A DNA stretch of 5,416 bases from Nodosilinea sp. BSH.14 (lineage in GTDB: Bacteria; Cyanobacteriota; Cyanobacteriia; Phormidesmidales; Phormidesmidaceae), in assembly GCA_023264315.1 (NCBI GenBank), contig JALQST010000236.1, positions 1 through 5,416 of the forward strand, in the 5' to 3' direction. Positions within the stretch are counted from its first letter, which is position 1, and every line of letters begins with the position of its first letter. The translations under genes were made by a program, and so were the position numbers. Below are positions 4,982-5,416 of the stretch, piece after piece. Below the pieces are notes generated by a model that did not search any database, was not told the origin of the DNA, and saw only the letters and a list, made by a program, of their open reading frames with translations.

Positions 4982-5416
4982 ATGGCCGAGACCACCGGAC
5001 TCGCCGCACCGATCATCTATCCCGACACGGATGGACAACCGATGACCGAAAGTGATGCCACCCGCGACTATCTGCTGTACTGCGTTGAGGTGCTGCAACT
5101 GTACTTTAGAGGTCGCTCCAATGTCTATGTGTCGGGCAACCTATTTGTGTACTACGAAGAGGGCAACCCCAAAGCTTCCATTTCGCCGGACGTGTTTGTG
5201 ATTTTTGGCGTCAGTCGTCGCAAGCGACGCAGCTACAAAGCTTGGCAGGAGGGCGGAAAACTGCCGAATTTTGTCCTAGAAATTACCTCCCGCAGCACCA
5301 AACGCCAGGACGAGGAGGAAAAACCCCGCCTCTATGCCAGCCTCGGCATTCAGGAATACTTTCAGTACGACCCCACCGCCGACTACCTCACTCCCCAGCT
5401 TCGGGGATCGCAGTTG
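4982..5416 (+). CDS. Uma2-family (DUF820) PD-(D/E)XK nuclease-fold protein, 3' partial
   Basis: The frame is open from ATG 4982 to the window end, giving 145 residues; the C-terminus lies outside. The Uma2 family has a restriction-endonuclease-like fold and is present in many copies in cyanobacteria; its biological role is largely unknown. Visible family landmarks are SPDVFV with D70, the core strand NFVLEITSRST with E100, then K114 and the segment LYASLGIQEYFQYDP (117-131), followed by DYLTPQLRG. D70 and E100 are the likely metal-binding residues of the nuclease core. A basic stretch, SRRKRRSYK (78-86), precedes the core strand and is common in this subgroup as I remember it. There is no signal peptide or membrane segment. 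The gene has its own Shine-Dalgarno and a probable promoter behind the hemE terminator, so it is an independent unit at least on its 5' side. Nuclease activity is inferred from the fold only. Confidence 0.92.
   Translation, partial: MAETTGLAAPIIYPDTDGQPMTESDATRDYLLYCVEVLQLYFRGRSNVYVSGNLFVYYEEGNPKASISPDVFVIFGVSRRKRRSYKAWQEGGKLPNFVLEITSRSTKRQDEEEKPRLYASLGIQEYFQYDPTADYLTPQLRGSQL

Noticed and set aside
4723..5016. A 97-codon minus-strand frame across the hemE end and terminator
   Set aside because: It runs through the intrinsic terminator, the promoter and the Uma2 start, and its translation resembles nothing known.
1..5416. Mobile element, defence island or prophage in this window
   Set aside because: No transposase, integrase, terminal inverted repeats or phage genes are visible. 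The Uma2 gene alone is not evidence of a defence system, since such genes are scattered in many copies in cyanobacteria.

Overview
The window reads as cyanobacterial chromosomal DNA of fairly high GC (about 60% by eye). The evidence is the gene set: a UroD (hemE) of cyanobacterial type, an NdbB/NDC1-like type II NAD(P)H dehydrogenase, a short conserved protein of a type I associate with cyanobacteria, a Uma2 (DUF820) protein of the multicopy cyanobacterial type, and a GGDEF-EAL signalling protein. I cannot name a genus; a filamentous Leptolyngbya-like lineage is only a guess.

Layout. (1) Bases 1-1217 (+): the C-terminal 404 residues of a c-di-GMP signalling protein: the last residues of a GGDEF domain, a near-complete EAL motif set, and a C-terminal domain that looks like a CZB zinc-binding domain stripped of its usual ligands. 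(2) 1262-1579 (+): a small conserved protein of unknown function, 44 bp downstream and possibly cotranscribed. (3) 1588-2241 (-): a REG-2/HDHD3-like HAD hydrolase, converging on the previous gene with only 8 bp between stop codons. (4) 2299-3495 (-): an NdbB/NDC1-like dehydrogenase, upstream of the HAD gene on the same strand and separated by 57 bp carrying short imperfect direct repeats. (5) 3496-3761: the divergent control region between the dehydrogenase and hemE. It holds an AT-rich patch, a possible leader hairpin and three tandem 13-bp repeats just before hemE. (6) 3762-4823 (+): complete hemE, followed by a good intrinsic terminator. (7) 4982-5416 (+): the 5' part of a Uma2-family gene with its own strong Shine-Dalgarno and a probable extended -10 promoter, cut by the window end.

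How the genes relate. hemE (tetrapyrrole synthesis) and the divergent dehydrogenase gene (quinone reduction, with a role for the family in phylloquinone synthesis) both serve photosynthetic cofactor supply, so shared control from the 266-bp gap is plausible but not shown. The other genes look like ordinary neighbours. I found no CRISPR array, transposon, RNA gene, prophage or defence island, and no convincing undescribed multi-gene system. The items most worth checking are the ligand-less CZB-like domain and the 13-bp repeat array before hemE, whose half-sites resemble those of the RpaB-bound HLR1 element but at the wrong spacing.
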